Shown here piece after piece: positions 47,789 through 60,300 of a DNA stretch of 64,000 nucleotides; position 1 is the first letter of the stretch; every line of letters starts with the position of its first letter. The notes beneath the pieces are model-generated. The model was given only the letters and a program-made list of their open reading frames with translations, was not told the DNA's origin and searched no databases. The stretch is from Thysanoteuthis rhombus (Eukaryota; Mollusca; Cephalopoda; Oegopsida; Thysanoteuthidae), in contig OY735227.1 of the NCBI GenBank assembly GCA_963457665.1, positions 46,439,593-46,503,592 of the forward strand, read 5' to 3'. Made by a program: the position numbers and the translations under genes.

Positions 47789-49504
47789 AGAATTTTCAGG
47801 TTGCTGGCCAATAAGAATCCTGCAAAAAGCTGAGGAGTTTTCAGGTTGAGCCCCAGAAATGTTTTTGGTCAACCAATCAACAATGAAAAAATTGATCTTT
47901 GTTCAATTCACCCCACCCCATCCCTTCCATTAGCAGCTTTGGTATTCAATTCAAAGTCGGTGTAACCTGAGAGATGACCGGGAACATGTTTGTCTGTTGG
48001 ATAAACAAATTAAAGAATCCGGTCAAAGTTGAGAAATCTGCTTAACTGTTTTCACACCTTCTACACCCCTATCCTCACCAAGGAGAATGTTTCAGGGTCC
48101 CAGATTTAGCAGCAACTGAAATCATTCCTCTTGGTTTCTCTACAAGCTTGTGAAAAATCCGTCGTTCTAGTGAAGATTTCCACGATTATGACACAAGGGC
48201 GCCCGCTGCCACTTTTTGGGGATGGGTAGGTTGAAAGAGAATACATTTCGGCGGGAAGATATATTTGGAATTTATCTTAGCGGCAACCCTGTTACTAGCG
48301 AAGAATAATACAATTTTAAGATGGGTACATTAGGTTGGGGTTACATAAAACAACTGTACAGCATCATTATCCTTTATTTATCATAAAGTTCCAACTTTCA
48401 AACGCACTACCCTAGGTGATTAGGCCTGATTTAGGGTAGGCCCCGTTTGCCTCCTTCCCGCAGACGCCCATGATATGACAAACATCAAAATACTAAGGTT
48501 AACATTCTCATAGTACTGTTTTCAGTGAGCTCTTTTATAATCGGGCTTCCATTGAACGCAGCAGTGTCAAATAGACATTCTTTAAAAACATTGAAAGTTT
48601 TGGAGTTCTGATTCATAGGTCAGTAATCGATCGTTTTTGATCCTCTTTATTTTTTCGAATTAGCTTTGGAAAGAAATTAATTTGTCAGCTTGGAACAGTG
48701 ATTTGTATTGCCCAGCTAATTTGAATTAAGTCTCAGGTAAGAAGGAGATCAAAATTTAATGTTGCACTAAGCAGAAGTACTCTTGAAAAAAGAGACCAAC
48801 CTCTGATGCATGATCTCTGAAATTCAGACTGTCTCTCATTGAATGTTGCTTGCAAGATTAAAATGAAAGCTTAATCCTCAACTTGACTCGTTTGTGAAAA
48901 AGATCGTGACCCAGACCATCGGTGGAGCTACGCCCGACTGTGCACCCAAGCAAATTTTTAAAAAAATTAAGCTATTGTGTGTCATGAGTGGTTTATTGAT
49001 AAGAATCAATTATTCAAATAATTTAGCATAACTTTAAGGTATAACAAATTGTTCAAGAGTAAATGATGAGAAATGTATGCTCATTTATATTTTCCCTCTC
49101 CGACTATCTTGTAGGATCTTTCCAATGGCAACGTTACAATTTTCACGTAGAATGCATTCACTGACAGTTGTAAGACTTACATATTTGGATTCCTAATACT
49201 TAGATCGACTCAAGTCACCAATAAAACCTCGTGTATCCAAAAGTATAACTAATACGATTTCAGCTCTTTGACTATTAGAAAAGATTAATGTTCCTAAATT
49301 AGAATATTTTTCCAATGAGCGTAGATATTGAAAATTTTACCCCCCCCCTACTTGGTGCCGTCATTATCGAGACTAATATCTTCATCTTTGTTGTTTTGAT
49401 CACTACAATCTGGACGATGTCTTCTCTGGCATAAAAATGACAACTCAAGTGTTGTTAAACTCTAAAACTACGTAGACCGTCATTCTACGACCATCAGTAA
49501 ACAG

Positions 49505-49590
49505 TGCAGATCGGGAATAAAGAATAAGCCCTACAGCGAGAATCGAACTGGCACCCTTCCTACTTGGGAAAACCAGTCTACATGCGACAT
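49505..49590 (-). repeat. tRNA-derived SINE head
   Basis: On the minus strand, GGGTGCCAGTTCGATTCTCG holds a good B-box (GTTCGATTC), with a TACCC/GTA-rich segment upstream in place of the A-box. The flanks do not fold as a tRNA. Confidence 0.42.
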
Positions 49591-50177
49591 TTACTTTACT
49601 GTTGGAGATTCTACATCTAACCGTTACAGAAGAGCCAGTCTAAATATATAGACTTATTCTTTATTTTTCTCCGATCACTTGATGCCCTATTGGTGATAGT
49701 GTTATGAAATTAAGATGGAACGAATACAAGTAAAAGAATGATTTATGTTTTGCAATGTTTCATTTAAAAGCCAATCCACACACACCATAACAGTCAATAA
49801 TTGAACAACCGTAGCGTCAAAATTTGGAGTCATGTTAAAAGATTCCATCGAAGAATGAATATGGTCAGAATAAATTCTAATTATGACATTCCACAGGAAA
49901 ACATCTGAAATAGTTTTAAAAAACATCTAAAAACATCTAGATTCTCCAAATCTAGATCTAATTGATAAACCCGTCAAAATAACATCGAAAAAAGGTAAAA
50001 AAAGATTACAATAAGAATAGATTATCAATTATCCTTCCTTCTCGTCTATTTCTGTCGCCTTTTAAGCATTTTTCCATCCAGGAATAAAAGCACGATGTTT
50101 TGGCATTGACGCCTGTCTGTTCAGTTCGCATTTTTTCTTCTCTGTTTTCTATTCGCATTTCAAGTTTTATTTCGATT

Positions 50178-50505
50178 AGAAACCGTAATAACAGTCAACA
50201 TCAACATAGTCAATATCGACGAAGGTGTCTTCAGTTTTCAAGTGCGTCTGGCTGGCTGTGTATGTATGCGTTAAGTGCACAGGACGCAAAAATGGAGTAA
50301 GGAGACTGAAAATTCAAATATCTACTCCTTATTATGTCTGGAAGAGACTTTTTTTTGTTTTTCGAACCCCCCCCCTTTTTTTTAATGGAGTAGTACAACT
50401 TGCAATGTAAATTTAGGCTGAACTGGTCATATATTTTGTGTTCGGTAACAATTGTTTTTTAAAAATTCAGACTTTTTTTTAGTGATCACAACCCAACGAA
50501 TATGA
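50178..50505 (-). mobile_element. GAAACCGTCA-type transposon, truncated copy 6
   Basis: The left end AGAAACCGTAA and the following AGTCAACATCAACATAG, CTTCAGTTTTCAAGTGCG and GTCTGGCTGGCTGTGTATG match copy 4. The TTCAGACTTTTTTTTAGTGA block is present, but the distal end is lost near 50505, shortly before a microsatellite-rich stretch. Confidence 0.62.
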
Positions 50506-50630
50506 TAATTATATAAGTATATGTATCGATATAGATTTGTTATATACATATTGTGTGTGTATATATATACAATTATTGTATAATACTATATAGACATAAT
50601 CATTACATACATTTTGTAGATATATATGGG

Positions 50631-50631
<1 letters not shown>

Positions 50632-50710
<79 letters not shown>

Positions 50711-50732
50711 TAGATAGATAGATAGATAGATA
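50632..50732. repeat. (TC)n(TA)n(GATA)n compound microsatellite
   Basis: About 20 TC units, about 17 TA units, then six GATA units. Confidence 0.95.
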
Positions 50733-50817
50733 ATAAATGCTTAATACAATAGGTTTATAATGTTTTTTTTTTACTTAATATCCATACATGTATGTACTTG
50801 TATACATAATTAGATAA

Positions 50818-50840
50818 AATCAATCAATCAATCAATCAAT

Positions 50841-50913
<73 letters not shown>

Positions 50914-50922
50914 TGTGTGTGT
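50818..50922. repeat. (AATC)n(AT)n(GT)n compound microsatellite
   Basis: Six AATC units, an AT run and a long GT run follow in order. Confidence 0.95.
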
Positions 50923-52077
50923 ACGATGTTTTTTTAAAATTGAATTGAATTAATAAATGAATCCAATTTTTCAATTGATCAAATAGATTTAAAAAGATTT
51001 CTAACATTGCTATTTGGAAGAGTTACCAAATTAGTCCGTTAAATAGCCTTAATCCTCGACAAGAAACACATTGTACTTGTTCAAATACTGATTAACATGA
51101 ACATACATACGAGCATTGTACTTTATATGAATTCTGTATTTTTATTCTATACATGCGTCTATCAAATTGATATAAAATAGTTATTTTGCTTATATATGTG
51201 CGTTATATTGATATAAAATAGTTATTTGATTTATATATATACTGATCAGCAGTACTTTTTATATAAATAAACCATTGTTTATATCAAAAGTATTGCTCAT
51301 CATAGCCATATAGATTTTATATCTGCAAAAGTCATTAGCATTTCAGTCTTCTATCTCCTGTGAACGAACACGCATTTTGTCTCCCACTCCCAGTCCCTCA
51401 GTAATAACGACCTGCTTTATTCGAGAGAATAAAAAAGATTCTTTTCAGCAAAAAAATTTCCATTGATTCCAAAGGCCAAAATTTATGACTGTTTTTAAAC
51501 ATCTTTCATCAGCTTTACAGGAGGACCACCCTTCGCTGAATTGATGAGAAAACAGATTCTCATATTTCACAAGTTTAGTTGATGATACATAAACAACAGC
51601 GATAATTGAAGTTCATGTCATAAAATCAATCTATTGTTGAATCAGGATTGTTTGTCTTTTTAATTTTTATTTCGTTATCAGATGAAAAAACTGGTGTTGA
51701 TATTGGGACATTTTCTGCTGAATGCTGATTCATATTTAGCTTCTAACCAATTCGCTATGGACGAGATAACTCGTCTGAGCAAGTCGTCAGTCCAGTACCA
51801 CGGACCACATAATACATATTTTATCAATATACCTTTCACAAGTTAGATATTGCTCTGTACAACGCAAAATCACAGCAAAAATATATCCTTTCTTGATTTC
51901 CGAACACATGTAATTTAGAAATTAAATGAAGAGCTCATCCAACTAGAACTGTCTTATCGCATGGGTACACTAAGTAGTTGCCTGAGGTAGGGGCACAATT
52001 TTAAGGGCCCCGAAATTCAATTTGAAACATGAAAATTAAGGTTGATATTATCAAATAACAGAAATTAGGAAATCACG

Positions 52078-53910
52078 AATGACATCTTCATCACGATTAA
52101 ATTATTTTACGTCATCTTATCATTGTAGCTTCCAATCACAACATTCAAGGTTGACACCCTCATCATCATTACATTTGTTTTACGCCATCTTATTATTGAC
52201 AACATTTTGGGTTGACACCTTCATTATTGTTAGTATTATTTCATTTTATTATGTAGCTCTCTATCACATTCTCGGTTTAAACTTTCATCATCATTACTAT
52301 TGTTTTACGCCATCTTTTTGTTGTAACTTTTTAACACAACATTCTGCGAGTCTTTCATTTCTATTATTTTACACCATCTTATTATGGTTGCTTATTATCA
52401 GAACATTCTGGGATGAAACCTTCAGCATCATTACAATTGTTCAACGTTATTTCATTAGTGCTTTTCAACACAACAATCTGGGTTGAGACCTTCATCAACA
52501 TCACTATTATTTTGCGCCATATTGATAAGGTATTTTATCATAACATTCTTTATTACATCATTACTATTATTTCCTGCCATCTTCTTATTGCAGCATTTTA
52601 ACACAACATTTTGGTATAGCACCTTCATCATCATAAATATTATTTTATGCCATCTAGTTATTGTAGCTTTTTATCAAGACATACATGGTCGACGTTTATA
52701 TCATCTTTATCATTATTTCAAGTCTTTATCACAAGATTCTTGGTTGACACCTTCTTCATCATTACAGTTATTTTACGCTATTTTGTTTCTGTAGTATGTT
52801 CGCAACATTCTGGGATGCCCCTTTCATCATCCTTACAATTACTTTACGCAAATCTTATCGTAGCCTTTTATCACAACATTCTGGTTGACACGTTCATCAT
52901 CATAACTATTACTTCACGCCATCTTGTTATTGTAGCTTTTTAACATGACATTTTGCGATGACACAGCGATCATTATTACCATTATTTTCCGCCATCTTAT
53001 TATTGTAGTTTTTTTTATCACAACGTTATGAGTTAACATGTTCATCATCATTACTGATATTTCACGTCATCTTGTTATTGTTGCCTTTTGTGACAACATT
53101 CAGGATTGACACCTTCAGTTTCATAACTATTATTTCAAACCATCTTGATATTGTGGCTTTTTATCACGACATTCTTGGTTGACACCTTCATCATCATTAC
53201 TAATATTTTACGCCATCTCGTTATCATAGATTTCAGAACATATTGGTTTGATAGCTTCATTCTCATTACTTTAATTTCATGTCATCTTATTACATCCTCA
53301 TCATTATTTCAATTTTTTACGACATCCCATTGTTGTGGCTTTTTATCAGAACATTCTGGGTTAACATCTTCGTCAGCATTACCAATATTTTACGCCATCT
53401 TGTAATTATAGCTTTTTAACACATCATTTTGTTTGACACCTTCATGTTTTGTTTTTGCAACCTTCCGGGCTTCATCATGATTACTGATATTTCACGCCAT
53501 CTTGTTATTGTTGCCTTTTATCACATCGTTTTGGATTGACACCTTCAACATCACTATTATTTCGCACTATCCTGTTATTGTAGCTTTTTAACACAATATT
53601 CTGGAATGACAACTCCATCATCATTACTATCATTTCACGCCATCTTATTAATGTTGCTTTTGATCACAACATACTGGGTTGACATTTTCATCATCATAAC
53701 AATTATCTCATGCCATCTTATTAATGTTTTTTATCACAATATTTCAGGTTGACACATCATCATTACTCCTGTCTTATAATTGCTGCTTTTTATCAGAATA
53801 TTCTTGGTTGACACTTTCATCATTTTTTCAATTTGTTTAACACCATGTCATTATCATAACTTTTTATCAGAACATTGTTGACATCTTAATCATCTTTATT
53901 ATTATTATTA

Positions 53911-53942
<32 letters not shown>

Positions 53943-54535
53943 TCATGCCCTCAAAATATTGTTGCTTTTATTACAACATTCTTCGTCGACAACTTCATCA
54001 ATACTCTTAACCATTAATACCATCACGTTATCGTTCGTTCTTATTGCAACGTTCTCGTCATCATTACAATTTTTGTACGCCATCTTATTATCGTAGGTTT
54101 TTATCGCATCATTCGGGATTGATGCCTTCTTCATCATTAACATTGTTTTACGCCATTTTATTGCAGCTGATTAACACAATGTTCTATCTCGCCCCTTTCA
54201 TCATTATTGGCATTGTTTAACGCCCGGTTATTATTGAAGGTTTCACTCACAACCCTTTGGGTTGACATCTCCATCATCATTATTATTGTTTTATGCCATT
54301 TTATAATAATAACTTTTTATGTCAATAGTCTGGATTGACATCATCACCATTACTATCATTTTACGCCATCTTATTATTGTAGCTTTTATCACAACATTTT
54401 TAGCGACACTTTTATCATCATTACTTTTTTTTACGCCATCTTATTTTTGCCATCACAACACTACGTTGACACTTTCATCATCATTGCCATTATTTCAATT
54501 CTTCTTATCATTGTTGCTTTTTATCACAACAGTAC
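52078..54535. repeat. Degenerate tandem array, about 72-bp unit
   Basis: About 2.46 kb made of roughly 33 diverged head-to-tail units. Each contains TTCATCATCATTACTATTAT, then TTACGCCATCTTATTATTGT, then AGCTTTTTATCACAACATTC and TGGGTTGACACC. Because the unit is near 72 bp, one plus frame repeats a 24-residue hydrophobic pattern, but stops interrupt every frame, so this is satellite and not a gene. A short (ATT)n tract at 53891-53942 lies within it. Confidence 0.88.
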
Positions 54536-56151
54536 ATCCATTAATTTCCCCTATTCAATTTTAAACGTTTTTATGTTTGTATTTCAATCGTTTCGTTCAT
54601 GAATATTAATTTGAATACTTTTTTCAATTCACAGAAACCAAAGATGTTACGTATCCTATTTATTTTTGTCAGTGAAAATCATGTTACTTTGCATTTCTGT
54701 TTTGAATTCTACATCGTTACATCATTATTACTTCATTATAAGTCTTCATTATTCTTTTTCAACTCATTTTAAACTCATCACTATCAAATTCTGTATTAAA
54801 ATGAATCATTGTTTTTTAATTTTCTGATTAAATCATTGCGTTTTGCACACGAGTCTTCGTTTTTATAGTGTGGTAAAATTTTTAAAAAATCAAATAATTA
54901 AAATCCGATCATAACAAATCTTGTTTTTTTATGCCAACTTAAAAAAAATGAAATTAATTCAAATCAAAATTCATATAGGATGCATTTAAAACGCAACTAT
55001 GATCACGTTTCAAGTTGGAAAACTTAATGTTACGTTTTGCTGTCGTTAGAAGAACAGATACTACACTTTGGTCTTGAATTGAATGCTGCAAAAGGCTGAA
55101 CCATGAAATTCGGATAATGCCAAGAACTTATCAATTCCCAATCAATGGAAGGTGGGGTCGAAATAGAACAGGGTACAACCAAACCGTTTGATTTACTGAA
55201 CGATGCAGCAAATTACCGAGCTTACTTCTCATTTACCGAATGCCCTCCACCTCCAGACGAGTCTCTTTTTCTCACCAGGTCTTTTGCTAGTAACGATGTT
55301 GACCATTTCACTAATGAAATGTTCCGTTAGAAGGGTAAAGTGCCACTATGACACTTGTAAAAATTTTGAAGGATTCACAAAACCTAGAATTCAAGGTCCG
55401 TGAAGGGAAGAGCAAATTATTGCACATCTCTTCCTTCAGAGTTAACAAGTCCAATTCAATTATGATTTATCAAATTCACAAATATATTAATTAAAAGGTA
55501 AAACAAATGATGTAGTCATCATGGTGTCACTTTTCTCATGGTGACATCTGTGTGGACCACCCCATCTCGTCGGTGCACCAGTGATTGGTCGTTGGAATTT
55601 GGGCCTTTACAATTTCCTTAAGCACCATTCTTTTGAAGCTACTTTGTTACGATTTTTGGAGGTCTCTAATAAAGGGTCGGCAACGTGTTTAGTCTTTCGA
55701 GAATTGTACGCTGGTTTTAGAAGTACGAATCTGCAAAAGGGAAGCGAGACTCAAAAATGAAAATAGAAATAAAACTAAAATCAATCTGAATTTTTTATTT
55801 TTCACCTTTATTAAGCAACATTTACACTTGCGTTACTTTAACAAGAGAATTCCGTTCAATGTCTACTTCAAATCAAGTTGCAATGTACAGGCTGATAAAA
55901 AAGCCCTATTTCAAGTATTACTTTTAAAAACTATTTTGTGTGAATATGCAACAGGTATATACAACAAACAAGCATAATACCCTGAATGACGAATGGTTTA
56001 AAATGCCAAAGTTCGATTTCTCAAAAAGTAAATGAAGACAATTTTGACTCAGGAGAATCTACCCGTTTGTTTGTTTATTTTTAAAATTACTCAGTTATGA
56101 ATTTATTATCTAAAAAACATTTCAGTGAATTCTCGTGAATACTTGTAAAGA

Positions 56152-56698
56152 TTATTCAAGGATTGAATCGATTAAATTTTTAAAAAAACCAAAAAACGTT
56201 GCTTTGATAATCACTTCATTTTTACCTAACAACTTTTTTTTTGTTAAAATATATAACAAATAAAAGTCTACGGCGTTCGGGCAAGTGTAATTCGGAATTA
56301 TGATTAGTACCATAAGCAAAAAGTGGACTATCCAATAAGTAATTATCCAGCGTGATGCTGGGTCTAAAACGACTACTTTTTCCAGATGCAGAATTGCATC
56401 TTTTTTTGTACTAGTCTTGGCTGTAACGACTACTTGTCTTAACTTTCCCATGAGAATAGCTGTATGATATTCCTTCAATTAATCTCGTATTGCTAGTTAC
56501 AGTCTATGCATGGCCAAATACATGTGTTGAATTGGGGAGTTTTGATTTTTTTTCAACAATAACATAAAAAATGTTACTGCTCCCCATTGTTTGCTCTATT
56601 AGTGAATCACTTACGGGGATGTCATCTTCATCTTCCAATAACTGTGTACGTTCTTCGCTAGTTTTATCTATTTTTTGAATCGTACATGTTTGAAGCAT
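56152..56698 (-). other. Pair of small minus-strand ORFs, unassigned
   Basis: The first frame (from ATG at 56698) encodes MLQTCTIQKIDKTSEERTQL, an acidic EDEDDIP segment, then a strong donor sequence GTAAGT in mid-frame. The second (from 56478) contains a membrane-like helix (WIVHFLLMVLIIIPNYT). Whether they are exons of one short membrane protein or chance ORFs cannot be settled; no acceptor joins them convincingly. Confidence 0.18.
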
Positions 56699-56929
56699 AA
56701 TCTGTTACGATGCATAAAGGGAATCTTTTACCACTTGAACTTCCACATAGACGATTAACATGTCATAATCAAGCTAATTTGGGCGATTTTCGCTTGCACC
56801 CAAGGATCACTACGGTAACAAATAAGACTAGAGACAAGAGTCACACCAATAATGACATTTAAACAAGAAATAACTAATGAACCAATTAACCGACCTCACA
56901 TATGTTTAATGAAAAAGCAGCAAACAGCA

Positions 56930-57370
56930 AACTCAACCTTCAAAAACAAGATCTCATTATTCCTCAAAAGAAAGGTATACAACCAATGCATCTTCCCGAT
57001 AGTCACTTAAGAAGCTGATAATTGGAACCTAACCAAGAGACAGACCCTTAAACTGAGAATCATGCAACATGCACATGAAAAAATCATGCTCAACCTCATA
57101 TGGAGAGATCACAAAATAGCACAAAATATCAGGGAGACATCATGGAATCCATTAGAAAATCCAAATGGCAATGGGCTGATCATGTTGCAACAATGGCAGA
57201 CAACCGATGGACATCACGACTCACTACATTGATCCCCTGAGATCACATGCGCAACCGAGGCCGGCAGAATACTTGATGGAGAGATGAACTAGACAAATTC
57301 AGAAAGAATTGGATCCGCGACGCCCACGATAGAGAAGTGTGGCGAATCCTGGTGACGTTAAAAGATTGAT
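56930..57370 (+). pseudogene. LINE reverse transcriptase 3' fragment, copy 2
   Basis: Across several frame breaks the plus strand reads KRKVYNQCIFPIV, then WNLTKRQTLKLRIMQHAHEK, and a segment whose DNA closely matches the copy at 62905 (CAAATGGCAATGGGCTG, TGGACATCACGACTCAC). These are the thumb and C-terminal motifs of a non-LTR reverse transcriptase. Premature stops and indels show it is dead. Confidence 0.75.
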
Positions 57371-60300
57371 GATGAAATTGACAAGAAGGAAATCGAATTG
57401 TCTTATACACTTAGAAATCATTCTAAGAACAATTTCGCTTCCTGATTTCACTGAACTTCTCAACTGACTATTTCTAGCAGCTAGAATTTGGAATATGAGA
57501 ACAGAGTGCATGTATGTTGCTTTTTTTTCATTAAACATGCATGAGGCCAATAAATCTTTTAAGATACAAACTTAATTATACTTATTAATAATTTTTATAC
57601 TTTTTGATATTCAAAATCTTCTAAATTCCTCAAGATATCCGCCGGTGTGTCCGTTATTCCTGATGTCCGAGTTATCACTTTTATGTGTTCATCAACAATA
57701 GAACATTAATTGCAAAATAGTTGACTGTGGTGCATGCATGAATCCATTTTTAATAGAGACAAAGCGTCTCTTCGGACTTTAACGAAGTTCTTCTTTATAT
57801 TTGGCCATTACCAGTCTCTTTATGTTCTCTCTTTCCCGAAGAACTTACATAGTAAAGATTTTTGATAATCGCGCTTGTCCTCTAGTAGATTACTGATCTT
57901 TTCTCTTTAACTCCTAAGTTGACAGAATTGTTATACTGCTATCTCTTTCAAGAACTGATTCAAACATTTAGGATTAAACACAGTAAGTATCTTTTTTCAA
58001 TTTGATGCTCTTTTAGGGGTATTTTTCGGAACCAGTAAAACTAGTGATTTTTGCATCACATATCTTTTTTACATCATCATCTTCTACAGTACTTTGACAC
58101 AGATAATATTTGGCATCTGTTGTGGTTGTAAAGTGTTCCCAAACTGTCGACTTCGTTAAAACTCTTTTTGCCATTGTGAATTTGTGTAAGGGATATAAAG
58201 TCCATAAATATATAATGTTCTGAAATTCGCAAAGAACTTGAAATCAGACTTGAATGTAAATTGAGAAATATCCAGAAAAAATAGGTTGATTGAATTAGTA
58301 TCAGTGAAATAAGAAATTTTAAGGAATTATATTACAATTTACATTTAGACGGAGTTAGGGTCAGAGTCAGTGCATTTAACCAACTCAAGTGACCCAGTAA
58401 TTTCCCCAGACTCCAACTCCACAGCCCCTGCTTTTTTCCTTTAAATTTCATCTTCAAATAAATTTTTAAAAAATCAAGAAGTGGCTTAATGGTCATCAAC
58501 ATGAAAGCAGACACGTTGAGGACGAATAGTAAAGAGAAATATGAAAAGGAGGATTTTTTAACACACGGACGCTATCTATATAATAAACAGAGCGTTTTTT
58601 TTTAAATTATATTTCTTTGTTCGTAACAATGGACCTTTCCAAATAAAGGTAACAATTTTGCTGATAAAAATATCTACAACCAATCGCTCAAAACATTGAA
58701 TACGTCCACTACCGTTCTGTGGAGTCTCTTCTAAAGAAAGATTCCATACAAATTCAAATATATCCGTGAATTTCTTCACGGGGATTAACTAGTAAAACAC
58801 TAAAGCGCACGTTAAAGCCAGTCCCTACCTGAATTTGATGCAAATATTGTTTTGAGAAAAAAAAATGTAGTTTTCATAGAACGTAAGTTGTTATTATATC
58901 TCTGCGCCTGTAAGAATTTGCAATAAACAGGGGCGAACTTATTTTCAACACCCAAAAGCACATTCTTTTAAAAAGTAATTTGAAATGGATCTAAACTCAC
59001 CATCACACTGGCCACTCAAAACTCAGCACAGTAAAAAAAAAAATCAACCCATCAGTTTTTGCCGTGCCGAACTGGCCCTGGGATCCAATCAATCGATTTT
59101 GAAAGAAAGGATCCCAACTCAAGAGAATCAATTGGATCATACAAGCGGTCAAACGCTGCAATGTCCTTTTATTCTAAATCTGGGTACACCAATTCTTACT
59201 TGGTATGCGTCCTGGCCTTCGATCGAACCTTCCCATGGACGAGGACTAAAGGTACCCACTAACACAATTGTTGTCATACAACCATAGACATATATAACAT
59301 AGATAGCATCTATGAAATAATTTTTTATAATTATAAAAATCATCTCTTCTTTTCCAACAACTCCGTACTCCAATTTGGAGGTAAGGAGTGGTATAACGTT
59401 TACCGATTCAGAAAATGGAATCGACAAACCGAGTTGGAGTTTCGACCGAGGCTGCATACATTCATTTTGCACTGATATCTTTGGGAAAGGCATGCCTGCA
59501 CTTCTCCTGCCAGCTATGGGTAAATGGCTGGGTAGTTGGAGCCCTTTAACCTAGTCAGGCTGTTTACCTAACAGAAAGTTGATTGACTAAAATAACCTAC
59601 AGCCAGCAGTCCAAATGGAAGAGTCAGATGTTTCAAATGGTGGGTGAAAGATTACTTAATCAGCAAAATTGTTACCGTTAAGTGGAAGGATCCATTGTAT
59701 AGACAGAGAAACAAAAAAAATCACACTGTTCATTATTATGGTAGATTTATCAATGTATTTATTTATAGTATTCCCCGAGAGTAGAACGTTTTCTTTCAAA
59801 ATCTATTCATATAGTAAAGTCTATTGTTACTATGGTATCAATTAACATTAACAGGCGAAGCATCGGGAAAAATGGTGGCTTCAGACCAGGGGAAATGATA
59901 ATCACGGGACAGTCACGTGAAGAAACCATATACAGAAAGCACAAACATGAATAAATAGAAGAATAATTAGACAAAAAAACAAAACAAAAAAAAAACAACA
60001 AACAAACATAGCAAATGCTCATTGTTTGAGAAGAGAGGTCAATCTGTCACTTGCATAAATTCTGGATGCATTAAACTGGCCTGGAAAGAAACCAAGATAT
60101 GTGTACGATAATACGCTGAGAATTATGCAAATGATTCCATTATAATTACATAACAGTGTAAACCAGAAACTCTTCCAGATAAAATAGAGAAAAAAAAATG
60201 TTACTCTGGGAATACGAGGAATATATAATCCCACCCAAGCAAGAGGGTCGGAAATAATTGACAAAAATAAACAAACATACAACAGAAGGTGCCACCTGAT

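Larger units (their letters stand above)
44200..50150. other. Gene-poor stretch
   Basis: Contents are the TAACGTATATT MITE, an exon-like ORF at 46.3 kb, the stem-loops at 47.0 and 47.7 kb, and a SINE head at 49.5 kb. A GGGCGCACTCC/GGCGC-rich patch at 45.94-46.12 kb looks like a dispersed repeat. No other feature is supported. Confidence 0.5.

Noticed and set aside
52079-53405. Chain of plus-strand ORFs resembling a hydrophobic repeat protein
   Set aside because: All are frames through the 72-bp tandem array; stops interrupt each frame and the pattern follows the repeat, so no gene is called.
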